Below, one piece after another: positions 1 through 10,189 of a DNA stretch of 64,000 nucleotides (position 1 is the stretch's first letter; each line of letters opens with the position of its first letter). The notes under the pieces were generated by a model that saw only the letters and a program-made list of their open reading frames with translations, searched no databases and had not been told where the DNA came from. The position numbers and the translations under genes are program-made. The DNA lies in assembly GCA_003313425.1 (NCBI GenBank), contig NHZP01000003.1:620001-684000 (forward strand), written 5' to 3'. Source of the stretch: Pseudopyrenochaeta lycopersici. Lineage: Eukaryota > Ascomycota > Dothideomycetes > Pleosporales > Pseudopyrenochaetaceae.

Positions 1-73
1 TAAAACAACGTTCCGGGCTCTGGCCATGCAATATCAACAAGCACGGCGCTATGAATGCTGATGCGCGTCTGCT

Positions 74-886
74 TTACTTCCCAAGCGCCCTGAGCCGCGC
101 TTCCACGAGCTTCGAAACCATGTTTTCTAGTATTGCGAACTCTCCATTCGCAGCGCCATCGAAGTACCCAGCCACACTCTTCTCTACGTATTTTCCAACC
201 TGGTCTACCTCGACATTGACATCGTCGCCAGGCTTTTTACTCGCCGTGACGACTTTTTCTTGGGTATAAGCAATCAGCATCACCTCCCACCAGCCTTCGG
301 GGCCATCTTGCACCCTGGTGACTGTCAAGCTTGCCCCATCGATGGTGACATAACCCTTCTCCACAATGTATCGCAGGACAGCTGCATCTCTCGGCTTGAA
401 GCGGAATGTGAGGGCGTTGCCGTCAGGCGTCACGGACTGAATGGTTGCGATGGTATCGACATGGCCCTGTACGAAGTGGCCGCCCATGCGCGTCTCTGCA
501 GAAACTGCGCGCTCAAGGTTGACCTTGGACCCTTGCTTCAATGCGCCCAGATTGGTTCGGCGGAGCGTCTCGGGGGCGACGCCAATCTTGAACGACGCCT
601 TGTCAAAGTCGGTGACGGTGAGACATGTGCCTGAGTCCAGTCAGATGTCGGTTGGGGCATAAGGCCATGCCTGCCATACCATTGACGCTGATGCTGTCGC
701 CTAGATGCGCATCGCCCAAGATGTCCTCACAGCCCGAGATTGTCAATGACGTGCCGCCACCCCCAGAGGATGACTGGTCAAGCTCCTCAAGGGCAACAAC
801 AGCTGGCCATGGTCAGCCGAGCATGGTAGAGGGGTGAGGCTGTGCTGCAGCTTACTGCCGATTGTTTCAACGAGACCGGTAAACAT
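74..886 (-). CDS. RIB5: Riboflavin synthase (alpha chain), 3 exons
   Basis: Catalyses dismutation of two 6,7-dimethyl-8-ribityllumazine molecules to riboflavin, the last step of vitamin B2 synthesis. Exons complement(74..630, 680..802, 856..886) give 236 residues; introns of 49 and 53 nt have GT-AG ends and preserve frame. The N-terminus reads MFTGLVETIG, the hallmark start of the family, and the two lumazine-binding repeats follow: the first contains SISVNGTCLTVTDFD, the second GHFVQGHVDT and ITIDGASLTV-like text. Length is normal for a fungal riboflavin synthase. The gene is divergent from the CoA-transferase at 1048, with 161 bp between the start codons. The start was chosen because the first short exon restores the invariant MFTG motif, which a longest-single-exon reading would miss. 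Identification is firm; exon borders are inferred from consensus. Confidence 0.95.
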
Positions 887-1047
887 GGCGGGTCCTGATA
901 CTGGAGAAGGAAGGGAGCGATGGTGGGGGTGTGGGTGAAGCTAGCTGCGAGCCTCGGAAGCCGAGCTTGCAGCCCGGAAATATCCCATGGCGGCTTTGTC
1001 TCCAAAACCAAAACAAACTCCCCAAGACTTCGGATACCAGACTCAAG
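887..1047. promoter_or_regulatory. Short divergent promoter, RIB5 / CoA-transferase
   Basis: Only 161 bp separate the start codons of riboflavin synthase (minus) and the CoA-transferase (plus), so both core promoters and leaders must lie here or overlap. I see no clear TATA box or recognisable regulator site. Confidence 0.5.
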
Positions 1048-2828
1048 ATGACAGGAATCGTTGGCAAGAGCTCTGCGCTAGTCCTTCGCGCCTCTTCAGC
1101 GTGTACACGGCGCAATTGGCTGCAATATGCCCAAAGACGGACACTCTCAACAGCTGCCAGTGCAGGTGCATCGAACCTTCCTCTGGCTGGGATCAAAGTA
1201 CTTGATATGACCAGAGTCCTAGCGGGAGTAAGCAAAACATGAGAGAGGCAGCTATCATGGCTAACAGCAACACAGCCCTATTGTACGCAAATTCTTGGAG
1301 ATCTTGGGTATGCGATGGAGAGCCCTGTATGAACCAACATCCGAGGTTGGCGACCCAACGGTCCAGGTGCTGACACGGTGCTAGAGCGGATGTTATCAAA
1401 ATCGAGCATCCCACAAGAGGAGGTCGGTACTCTTCCCTGCACTGTCTGCATGCACAAGGTCTGATTGCAATAGATGATACGCGAGCATGGGGCCCCCCGT
1501 ACGCAAAGTATACAGACGACAAACAAGGCCCGGGAGAAAGCGCGTACTATCTTGGAGTAAGTGACAAATAATCGCCTTGGTGGTACTTGCAATTCAAGGC
1601 CGTGTAGGTCAACCGGAACAAGCGATCATTAGGCTTATCCTTTCAACATCCAGCCGGCGTTGATATCCTGCACCGTTTGGCCAAAGAGTGCGACGTACTT
1701 GTGGAGAATTATCTCCCAGGTTCTCTCGCAAAGTATGCAATGGACTATGATACTATATCGAAGATAAACCCTAGCATCGTGTATGCAAGCATCACCGGAT
1801 ATGGTCAGACCGGCCCTTACCGGAACAGAGCTGGCTACGACGTAATGGTGGAAGCGTATGGCTGTTGCACCAAGCTAAAACTTCCAATGCTAACGACTAT
1901 TAGCGAGATGGGTTTGATGCACATAACAGGTGCTCGAGATGGACCCCCAGTGAAGGTAGGCGTTGCTGTAACCGATCTCACCACCGGACTATAGTAAGTG
2001 CACATGCATGAGCTGAACACAGGACATGTACTGACGGCATACTCCCTTGTCTCGCAGCACTTCCAACTCAGTCATGGCGGCTCTCTTAGGTCGAATGAAG
2101 ACGGGCAAAGGGCAGCATATCGATGTTGCATTGAGCGACTGCCAAGTAGCTACGCTTGCGAATATTGCGAGCTCATGTCTCATCAGCGGTAAACCAGACT
2201 CTGGGAGGTGGGGAACGTCACATCCATCTATTGTGCCGTACAAAGCCTTCAAGACGTCCGACGGAGATATTCTGCTAGGAGGCGGTAATGACCGCCTTTA
2301 TGGCGTGATATGCACTAAGATCGGAAAACCTGAATGGATCACAGACGAGAGGTTCAAAACGAATGCTTTACGGGTCAAGAACCGAAACGTTTTGGAAGAT
2401 CTAATTGAAAAGCAGACGCGCCAAAAAAGCACGCAGGATTGGCTTGAAATTCTGGACGGATCTGGCATGCGTGAGTGGCCCAACGAAGCAAATGAAAGTA
2501 AATCTAACTCCCCGTCCTAGCCTATGCTGCTATCAACGATGTTCAAGGTACATTAAACCACGAGCATGGTACGCGACGCCTCTAGACACAATTTGTTGCA
2601 TACTAACTGGACCCAGTTCGCGCCCGAGACATGGTAGTAGAAGTGGACCACCCAAGTTGTGGACCCATGAAATTGGTTAATACTCCTGTCAAATGGTCAG
2701 AGTCAAAGCCTGTTATCAGGCTTCCGCCGCCAACGCTGGGTCAGCACACGGATGATATTCTTGGAGTTATGTTAGGTATGAGTAAGGAAGATGTTGAGAG
2801 TTTAAGAGGCGAAGGAGTTATAGTGTAG
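1048..2828 (+). CDS. Class III CoA-transferase (SUGCT / CaiB-BaiF type), probably mitochondrial
   Basis: Family III CoA-transferases move CoA between carboxylic acids; the closest well-known relative by sequence is succinyl-CoA:glutarate CoA-transferase (SUGCT), which acts in mitochondria in lysine/glutarate breakdown. Nine exons (1048..1227, 1276..1307, 1385..1422, 1474..1556, 1608..1855, 1904..1993, 2058..2470, 2521..2547, 2617..2828) give 440 residues, all in frame. Visible motifs: LAGIKVLDMTRVLAGP near the start of the domain, ADVIKIEHPTRGDDTR, DVLVENYLPG, ITGYGQTGPY, and RAGYD, which carries the catalytic Asp position of the family, followed after the intron by EMGLMHITG. The first 40 residues are rich in Arg, Ser and Ala without acidic residues, as in a mitochondrial presequence. 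The exact acyl substrate cannot be read from sequence. Confidence 0.9.
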
Positions 2829-3183
2829 TACGCCCATGAAGGGTGCGGTGACTCAATAGCATATGATGCACATGCCAATTATCTTACGGTAGGGTCTTTA
2901 ACAAGCCCTTTCTAGGCGTATCGCTGAAGGCCATTCCAAACTTGTGATATGCAACCTTACCCTCGGTCCTACACAGCATGATCCCCAATCAAACTGTCTA
3001 TGTTAAAGCCTGTGTCCTACTGTTGCCCCTCTAAAGCTCCCGCTATGCTATGCATGCAAAATAAAGTAACGAGTGGTTTGTCAGTGACGAGCAGGTGTTC
3101 GCTATTGCTTCGACGCGGCTAGTCCCGCTAAGCTCCACCGCACGGACTTCGTTCGTTCGCAACATTCTCCATTGTCAACTCTC
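2829..3183. other. Intergenic, left of the transposon
   Basis: Host spacer between the CoA-transferase stop and the TA target duplication at 3184-3185. It was continuous with 5785..5864 before insertion, so the original intergenic distance to the PHD gene was about 435 bp. No ORF or RNA recognised. Confidence 0.6.
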
Positions 3184-3185
3184 TA

Positions 3186-3286
3186 CTCGGGCCCTTGCGG
3201 TCACTGCGTGATTTTTCAGAGAAAAAGCCCGTGCAAAGGCACGGGCCTCCTAGCTCAACGATCATCCCTAGCTCAACGATCACGAC
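3186..3286 (+). repeat. Left terminal inverted repeat, 101 bp
   Basis: Identical base for base to the reverse complement of 5682..5782; identity stops after CACGAC. It contains a perfect 8-bp hairpin with a 4-nt loop (3227..3246) and two 16-bp direct copies beginning CCTAGCTCAACG at 3249..3264 and 3267..3282, both likely candidates for transposase binding sites. Confidence 0.95.
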
Positions 3287-3346
3287 AACGCGTTTGACGT
3301 GTTCATGTACCCCACCATACAAATTTACGTGTAAAAGTACCTCACT

Positions 3347-5608
3347 ATGTCTAAAAACTACCGTGATTCTGTTGCCAAGATATCTAAAGCAGTGCAAATC
3401 CTCCGCTCGATGGATAACCCCAACATCGCCGCCTTCGCACGCGACCATAACTTACCCTACCAGAGGCTCAAACGCGCCTATCGAGGCGGCCAAAGCCGCT
3501 CTACACGCCCATCTACGAATAAGCTTCTTACAGAAGAACAGGAAGCTGCTTTAAAGCGTTTCCTTGACGCGATTGACGATATTGGCTTTGGTATTCATAA
3601 GAGTCTCATCAAACAACAAGCCGATGCCTTGCTAGCAGCGTCTCATCAGGATATTGGCCCACCACGTAGATGTGGCGATCACTGGGCAGAGAGGTGGCTT
3701 CAAGCCAATCCACAGTACCAAAAGGTAAAGGCGAAGCCTCTTGAGATCCAGAGGAAGCTTGCTCAAGAGCCTGAAGGTATTAAAGCTTGGTTTGAGAAGC
3801 TGAAGGCCAAAATTGATGAATTGGGAGTTCAACCAGAGGATATCTACAATATGGATGAAACTGGATGCCAGATTGGTGTTGCAAAGGGGAGCTACGTGTA
3901 CACGCGACTGGGCAAAGAGGTACCTGTCTATACTATACTATATGGCAAAGTACCAATTCTAATAGGCTCTTAGATCTATATGCCCCACTCGAACAACCGT
4001 GAGCTCATATCGCTCGTAGAGTGTGTGAACGCGAATGGCGACGTACTAGATCCAATGATTATTATCAAATCGAGTACAATCCTTGAAAAATGGATAGATG
4101 ATCTACCAGATCAGTACCTTATTGGCATATCAGATTCAGGATACTCCAACGATGAACTTAGCTTTGAGTGGATTAAGCACTTTAACCTACAGTCTCGGCG
4201 GAAGTTGCGTGGCGTATGGAGAGTTCTCCTACTTGACGGATATGGATCTCATCATACGCGTGAATTTATCCAGTATGCATGGGAGAATCAAATACTCTTA
4301 TTTACTCTTCCTCCGCATACGACGCATTTCCTACAGGTACTAGATGTTGGCTGCTTTCAGTCACTAAAATGGTATCACAGTAGGATGCTCCACTGGGCCT
4401 CAAGGACGGGCGCCAAGGAAATAAAGAAGGAGGACTTCTTAGCAACTATCTACCAAATTCGGCGAGAGACCTTTCGCCGAAAGACAATCCTAAGCGGTTG
4501 GAGAGCAACTGGCATCTATCCCTTTCAACCAGAGGTTGTTTTGAAGAAGCTTCGCGACTGGGAGACTACATCTAGCCCACCAAAACGTGTTCGACCAGTG
4601 GAATTTGAGGATCCTGAAGTCACGCGTCCTCAAACACCTACCTTTAACTCATCAGATCTAGATAAGGATAGTGTTTCATCGAATAGCTCAAGAGATCGGG
4701 AACTCCGTTGGAGCTACAAGGAGACTAGGAACAAGCTCTACAAGCTAAAATGGAGAGAGAGTTGCCCTAAATCAGCTCAAATACCCGTGCTTAAGCCTGG
4801 AACTAAAACCTGGTCAATGCCAAACGATCTACCGACTCTTGAGGCTCAGATGAAAATGATCCGAGGCGTCATCAAGGATACGCTGCCACCATCTCAAGCT
4901 ATCGATATTGAGAAGACGCTTATCACTGCTACTGCGTGGGCTGCTACGGCGGAGAGCTTCAGACGTCAACTTGGGCATACGAAGGCGGCCGAGATTGCTC
5001 GTGAGGAGCGACGGAGGCGTACAAGGCGCAAGCTTACGTTTAAAGGAGGTGTTGTTTACGCTTCAGATGCTCGAGCAATAGTGAAGAAGCGTAAGGAAGA
5101 TGAGATTACAAGGCAGGAGAAGGACCTTCAAATACGGAAGGATCGCGAGGCGAGAGTACTTTGTAATAAGTACAAAAGGCTTCTGCCATCAATCCGTGCC
5201 GCTGCCTCAAGGATCCGGAAGAGACATCTCGCTGGAACGCCAATCTTCGTTACGGAAGGACTTGGTCTACTTGATCCTGACGATTGTCAAGCTGCCGCAG
5301 CAGTTTGTATGGAGAAGCTGACTAAACGGGGGCCGTTCAGACCACGCTCTGACCTATCTGAGGATATGCTTACTACGGCAGTGCAACAAGGGCTTGTCAC
5401 GCGTAGTATCAACGATCCTTATAACTCAAAGGTTACAGCTGCTATTAAGGCAAAAGAATGGGAAGAATACTACAGGAACGCTAACAATCGAGCCCTTGAT
5501 CAGCTAGATACACAGGCTACGGTTGTTGAAAGCGAGCTCGATGATATAAGTAACGACAGCGAGGTTGACTTTGAAATTGAAAGTAGCGATGCAGGAGACT
5601 CTAGTTGA
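3347..5608 (+). CDS. Pogo/Fot1-type transposase (DDE_1), one intron
   Basis: Encodes the enzyme that cuts and moves the surrounding element. Exons 3347..3919 and 3974..5608 give 735 residues. The 54-nt intron (GTACC...CTCTTAG, branch-like CTAAT) is a multiple of three and ends in an in-frame TAG, so an unspliced message stops after 208 codons. Joined, the text reads GKEIYMPHSNNREL, the normal family sequence. The N-terminus has the psq/CENP-B type helix-turn-helix (SKAVQILRSMDNPNIAAFA..., then the second HTH around CGDHWAERWLQ). Catalytic Asp residues are visible in YNMDETG, LLLDGYGSHHT and LQVLDVGCF, i.e. DDD. The C-terminal third is basic and helical (KKRKEDEITRQEK), of unknown role. The ATG lies 61 bp inside the left repeat end. 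All key residues are present, so activity is plausible. Confidence 0.92.
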
Positions 5609-5681
5609 CATATTGTATCAATTTGCGCGACATTAGTACTTTATTTCCTATATAAATTTGTATGAGAGTTGAAGCACCTGC

Positions 5682-5782
5682 GTCGTGATCGTTGAGCTAG
5701 GGATGATCGTTGAGCTAGGAGGCCCGTGCCTTTGCACGGGCTTTTTCTCTGAAAAATCACGCAGTGACCGCAAGGGCCCGAG
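5682..5782 (-). repeat. Right terminal inverted repeat, 101 bp
   Basis: Perfect inverted copy of the left end. The hairpin falls at 5722..5741 and the two 16-bp direct copies at 5686..5701 and 5704..5719. The outer base pair adjoins TA at 5783-5784. Confidence 0.95.
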
Positions 5783-5864
5783 TATTGCTCTTCAGCACGC
5801 CCATTGAGCGCAGCTGCACTATTTGTGGCCGGGTATTGCCAGTCGCAGGACTTTGACAAGCCAT

Positions 5865-7474
5865 ATGGACCCTGTAGACCCTGCGCAAGATGACAGAGTC
5901 GCCGGCAATGGTGCGCCCGGCGCAATTGGCGGCGCAGCAAGCATGTCCGCCTCGACTCCGCAATCGACAACGCCCCTGCCACCAGCATGGTCAGCGCAAA
6001 TGTCTGCCTTTCCAGCGAACACCGGCGCCGCCGCGGGTCCCAGCTTTCCTCAGTTCTCAGCTTCGACTGCTGCTATTCTCGAGCGGCTCCAAGGAAAAGG
6101 TGGCCATGCGTCTGGAAGCGCAGCATTCGAGGCAAAGCGGGCCGAGATATTGCAGAGCTACGTTACAAGCGACAAGCTACCAACACCCCCGCCAATCCTG
6201 AGCAGTGGCCGCAGGGGAAGAGGAGGAAGGGTTGGGACGCCGAGCGGGTTAAAGACAGAAGTCGGCGCATCGCCCACCGGTGTCTCTTCTGGGCGTGGTT
6301 CGGGTCGAGGGCGCGGACGGGGCAGGGGACGGGGGGGAGGCAGAGGTGGCAAGCGGAAGCGCTCCGAGAGTGACGAAGATGACGATGTGAGTCGAAAAGG
6401 CATACTGTCATGCTGCTGTCTAACCTGACCGAGGCCGACGACGACTCCGACATCTCATCATCATACACACCACTCCCAACACGGACAAAGTCTGGCCGAA
6501 GTGTAAATAAACCGGTTGCATTCGTGCCGACACTACCAGAACCATCACAAGGGGTCAAAAGAAGGAAGTCGACCAAAAATCTGCTTGCAGCAAAGTGCAA
6601 GACATGCCACCGAGAAACAGAACCGTCAAACAACCGCATAGTATTCTGTGATGCTTGTAGTACCGCGTATCACCAGTACTGTCATAATCCGCCTATCAGC
6701 AACGAAGTTGTGACGGTGCTTGAGAAGGAGTGGCTGTGTGGGCCGTGCATGCGGACAAAGCAGAGCGTTGTTCACGGCACCCAGGATCTGGTCGCTGCTG
6801 CGAGTCTTTCCTTAGATGAGGTATGTCTGGCACCACCTATACCACCACAGAGTCTCATCACCTCCTAGAAACGCGCCTACTTCTCTGCTCTCCCGCAACA
6901 ACAATTGGTTTCTCTACTACTTACGGCCGTGATTCGGCACCCAGAACTGCCTGTCTTTCCATCAAACGTCCAGAGTCTGATTCCGGGGACTACAGTATCC
7001 AGCGCCCAGCAACTACCTGCTCAAGCTCCTCAACACTTCCCACAACCGCAGTACCAGTCACCATCAGCATTTCATCCCTCATTGATTTCTCCACCTAATG
7101 GCCATACTCCTGCAGGCCACCATCTACATTCACAGAACCTCTCCTCTCACTCGGACACGGACCCGGCTGAAGCTCAACTTCTCGGGGAGTTCCGTTCCCA
7201 ACAACCCACGCATCAATCACAATCGACACGGACAACGATTGACCTTGCCGGAAATCATTACGATGAAGATGATGGTTACGACACCGATCCTCCCGCTCAT
7301 TACCCTAAGCCTGGGAACGGCCTCGCAAGAACCCTTCGACCCGAAAGCGAAGATCTGAACTGGCTTGTTGACGACAATTTTGAGGTATTTAGCCATGGAT
7401 GGAAGGGCGATGGGACGGGTATGGGGGCGGACGGCACGTTGGACGGCATGGACAGTGGACAAAAGGGGGTTTAG
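5865..7474 (+). CDS. PHD-finger protein with RGG-type basic tract
   Basis: Probable nuclear chromatin reader. Exons 5865..6386, 6434..6820 and 6869..7474 give 504 residues. Residues about 145-170 form a Gly/Arg repeat (GRGRGRGRGRGGGRGG) followed by KRKR, an RGG-like nucleic-acid-binding or nuclear-localisation tract. A single PHD zinc finger lies near 228-279: CKTC, FCDAC, YHQYCH and WLCGPC supply the Cys4-His-Cys3 ligands. The C-terminus is Gln/Pro-rich and acidic, apparently disordered, ending in a conserved-looking LNWLVDDNFEVF segment. The ATG in CATATGGAC was chosen because no in-frame ATG precedes it. The transposon ends 82 bp upstream, so its native promoter has been displaced or replaced. 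Target histone mark and complex are unknown. Confidence 0.85.
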
Positions 7475-7773
7475 GATGCCGCTCCCAAGGTGAGGGGGAG
7501 AGTACTAAGGTGGGGAGGGCAAGGGCCAGTTCGCTTGACAGACATGAAGTAACATTCTGACAAAGTGAACGGCAGTTCACGACGAGCTTTATGTGATATG
7601 TGAAAAAAGATGTATTCAACCCATAGCCGTGAATAAAACATGCATGGTATCTGGAACAAAAAAGTTCAACCAAAAGACAAAAAAAAGCAGCAAGATCGCA
7701 TGCTATCATGGTCCAACAAACTCCATAAAACACCGGCGAAAGCAATCTTGTCGCATCAAGCTTTGACAAGCTT

Positions 7774-9934
7774 TCAATTATCGTCGCCAAAGCCCAACGC
7801 CCGCTCTGGATCTTCCCACTTCTTACTTTTCAGCACGCGCATCCTTTTGACAGGACTTGCAGACCTATTCTGCGCATCACGCTCCCTTGCCTCTAGCTTA
7901 GCCCTCAGCATCTCGTTTTCGCGCTCGAGCTCGTCCACTCGGTCCTTGAGTTCTGGGTCAGGGTCCTCATAAACATTGATCTCTTGCCGCATCTGTGCCT
8001 TTGTTGCCTTGATCACAACGTCAATCTTGCTATCCAAATGTGCTTGCTGATTGTCCTGCTCGTTGTCCAGGGCGGCTTGCCAGCGTCTCCGCTCCTGATC
8101 GACAGCAACTTCCATGTCGAGGTAGCACTCGTCGCGGATTTCCTGCTCCAATTCCGCCATGTGGTCTTCTGCTGCTGCCCAGGAGGCTTCTGCGGCTTTG
8201 CGGCGGGCTGTTTCCTCTGAGAGGCGAAGGGCAAAGACTTCTATCTCAGCGGTGAGGCGTGCAATTTCGGCATTGGAATGTTCGAGTTCTTCGAGTACTG
8301 CGGAAGGAGTTGTGCGGCCTGACGAGGTGCTTCCAGAACTTTTGAGTGGGGCGCCAGAGAGGATGGTGGCTGTTGTGGAGGGGATCCTGGGGACGGTTAC
8401 TTCGCGTGCAAGGGCAGAGTAGCGTAGGATCTGAGATGTGGCGTTGAAATCTCCCTGAGGGTCTGCTGTTACGACCATGATGGACTTTTGAGGTTGATGA
8501 TGGTGGTACTGCGTGGGGCGAGTCGAGGAAGGGAAAGAATTGGAGAAGAGCAGTTCGGTTAGTTTGCATTGGCGGAAGGGAACAATATTCTGGTGATACG
8601 TTAGTAAGAGCAATGATGAGACAGTAAGTAGATGCGGCGCACCTTGGATCCGCCTTGGTTGTCTGACTGCATTTGCATGCACTGGCCCAAGTACATGAGG
8701 GACTCGTTGATCTTGCCAGCCTCAGCAAGCGTCTCGCCGGCAGTCTTTGCGTTTCGAGCACGCTCCGAGCCAGCCAGGTCAACGATGGTCAAGGTGCTAC
8801 TTGACCATGGGCCCTTGGGTTGTGCTTGGCGCTTTTTAACTTCGATGCAGAAGAAGCCATGGCTGCGTGAGCTGACGGCATTACTCCCGGTGCCGGCGAC
8901 TTTGCGCTCCATGAGACCCGTCTCTAGCACCATGATAGCCTCGTCGAAGCTACCGCAGATGATTTTGGTAAGGCCGGCGACGACCTTGCGATCTTGGCTC
9001 TGCTCGGTGCTCTTGAAGAGCAGTGCGCGACGCTTGACATTGGGTTGCTTGCTCTTCAAGGCATGCCCGGTCAGCAGGTCGAAGATGCGGTCATTGTAGA
9101 CTTCGTACATGGACACGACGATGGCGTACTCGGCAGTCGGGTCTGCGGGAATGTCAATGTCTGCGACCGCCGGCGTTTGCGGCAGCACCGAGGGACGCGG
9201 GATCTTGTTTGAGCGGGCCGCGGCAGGCATGAGGAAGGAGCTACAGTCCTGTATTTGTGCTTGGTCAGCCTCTGCTTGCCGTAGATCCAAGGATGTGGCT
9301 TACGGGCATTGGGGTCTGCGCTCGCGACGGGCAGCGCTCCGACTGCGTGTCCCCGTACAAAGAGTCCAGATAGGCCGTGGCCGTGAACATGTGCGCCTCG
9401 GACACGTCGGCGGCAGCGAGCGAGGAGAAGGCGGGTGCGCCATATATGGACTGCACGAGTTGGCCCTGGCAGGTGCGGAAGACGACATCCAGCGTCATCT
9501 GGACGAGGCCGCGCTGTGTTTTGGTGCCGAGGATGGTGTGGCTCTGCGCGCCGTTAGCCCTGGGTAAGGTCTGCTGCGACCCCTCTGCTCCGTACCTTGC
9601 CGGAGCCCGTGACGCCCAAGGTTGCCAGCAGCCCGTCTCGAGCGTGGTGGCCGCGAGTGCCCAGCACGCCCGCGATCATGGCGGCCACGCCGGTGCCCTT
9701 GAACACGTCCAGTTGCCGCGCATCCTCCTCGAAGACGTGCGTAAAGGCAAAGCGCTCGACTGCGCGCTTGCGGTTGTCGTGCGAGGGCGGCTTGATGGTG
9801 ATGTGCGTCGCATGGCCGCCCTCGCCGGCTTCGACACTGAGGAATCGGCCATGTCCTGCGTTGGATGGGCGCAGCCGCAGGAATACGTCGAAGAGCGCGC
9901 TCGAGGGCCGTGGCGGCGGTGGATCCATGGTCAT
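7774..9934 (-). CDS. Kinesin, probably kinesin-6 type, N-terminal motor
   Basis: Microtubule motor. Exons complement(7774..8589, 8643..9248, 9304..9543, 9596..9934) give 666 residues. Motor motifs in order: VFLRLRPS near the N-terminus, P-loop GVTGSGKSHTILG at about 107-119 (split by intron 1), a long variable insert around 170-230, SMYEVYNDRIFDLL, switch I NAVSSRSH near 316-323, switch II LTIVDLAGSERA near 350, then INESLMYLGQC and VPFRQCKLTELL at the motor end. The C-terminus is a coiled coil (about 470-600) and a short basic tail. The insert between the P-loop and the YEVYN segment is the feature I associate with kinesin-6 (MKLP/Klp9); family assignment is less sure than kinesin itself. 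Two in-frame ATGs, 9934 and 9928, are possible starts. Confidence 0.92.
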
Positions 9935-10189
9935 TGTTGTCTGTCGTGTGCGATGGCCTGCCCGCTCCTGCTCTCACAGCTGTCGGTCAACAAACCCGCA
10001 TCGTCGTTGCCCCCGGCAACCGACGCGCCTGCCGTACACGCGCGCCATGACGCCATACCTCGTGACCGGTGCACCTCGGATCTCTACCATCCAATTTGCA
10101 TGGACATCAGGCAGGTCAAGTCAAGAACGCACAAGCAAGCTGCGTGCACATGAGCCACACTACCAACTGACCGTGTGCATTGCTCAGGA

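Larger units (their letters stand above)
3186..5782 (+). mobile_element. Complete pogo/Fot1-type DNA transposon (2597 bp)
   Basis: The element is bounded by perfect inverted repeats that start CTCGGGCCCTTGCGG and is flanked by TA on both sides (3184-3185 and 5783-5784), the target duplication of the Tc1/mariner superfamily including pogo/Fot1. It carries one transposase gene in plus orientation with an intact DDD catalytic core once a 54-nt intron is removed. Ends are identical over 101 bp and the frame is otherwise open, so the copy looks young and not degraded by repeat-induced point mutation. It sits 357 bp after the CoA-transferase stop and 82 bp before the ATG of the PHD-finger gene. I do not assign a named family. 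Confidence 0.93.

Noticed and set aside
3971..3973. Premature TAG splitting the transposase into two genes
   Set aside because: Both halves are in the same frame, and the stop is the end of a consensus 54-nt intron whose removal restores the conserved family sequence.
9495..10153. Large frames antisense to the kinesin 5' end
   Set aside because: Shadows of a GC-rich coding exon; the minus-strand kinesin motor motifs are decisive.
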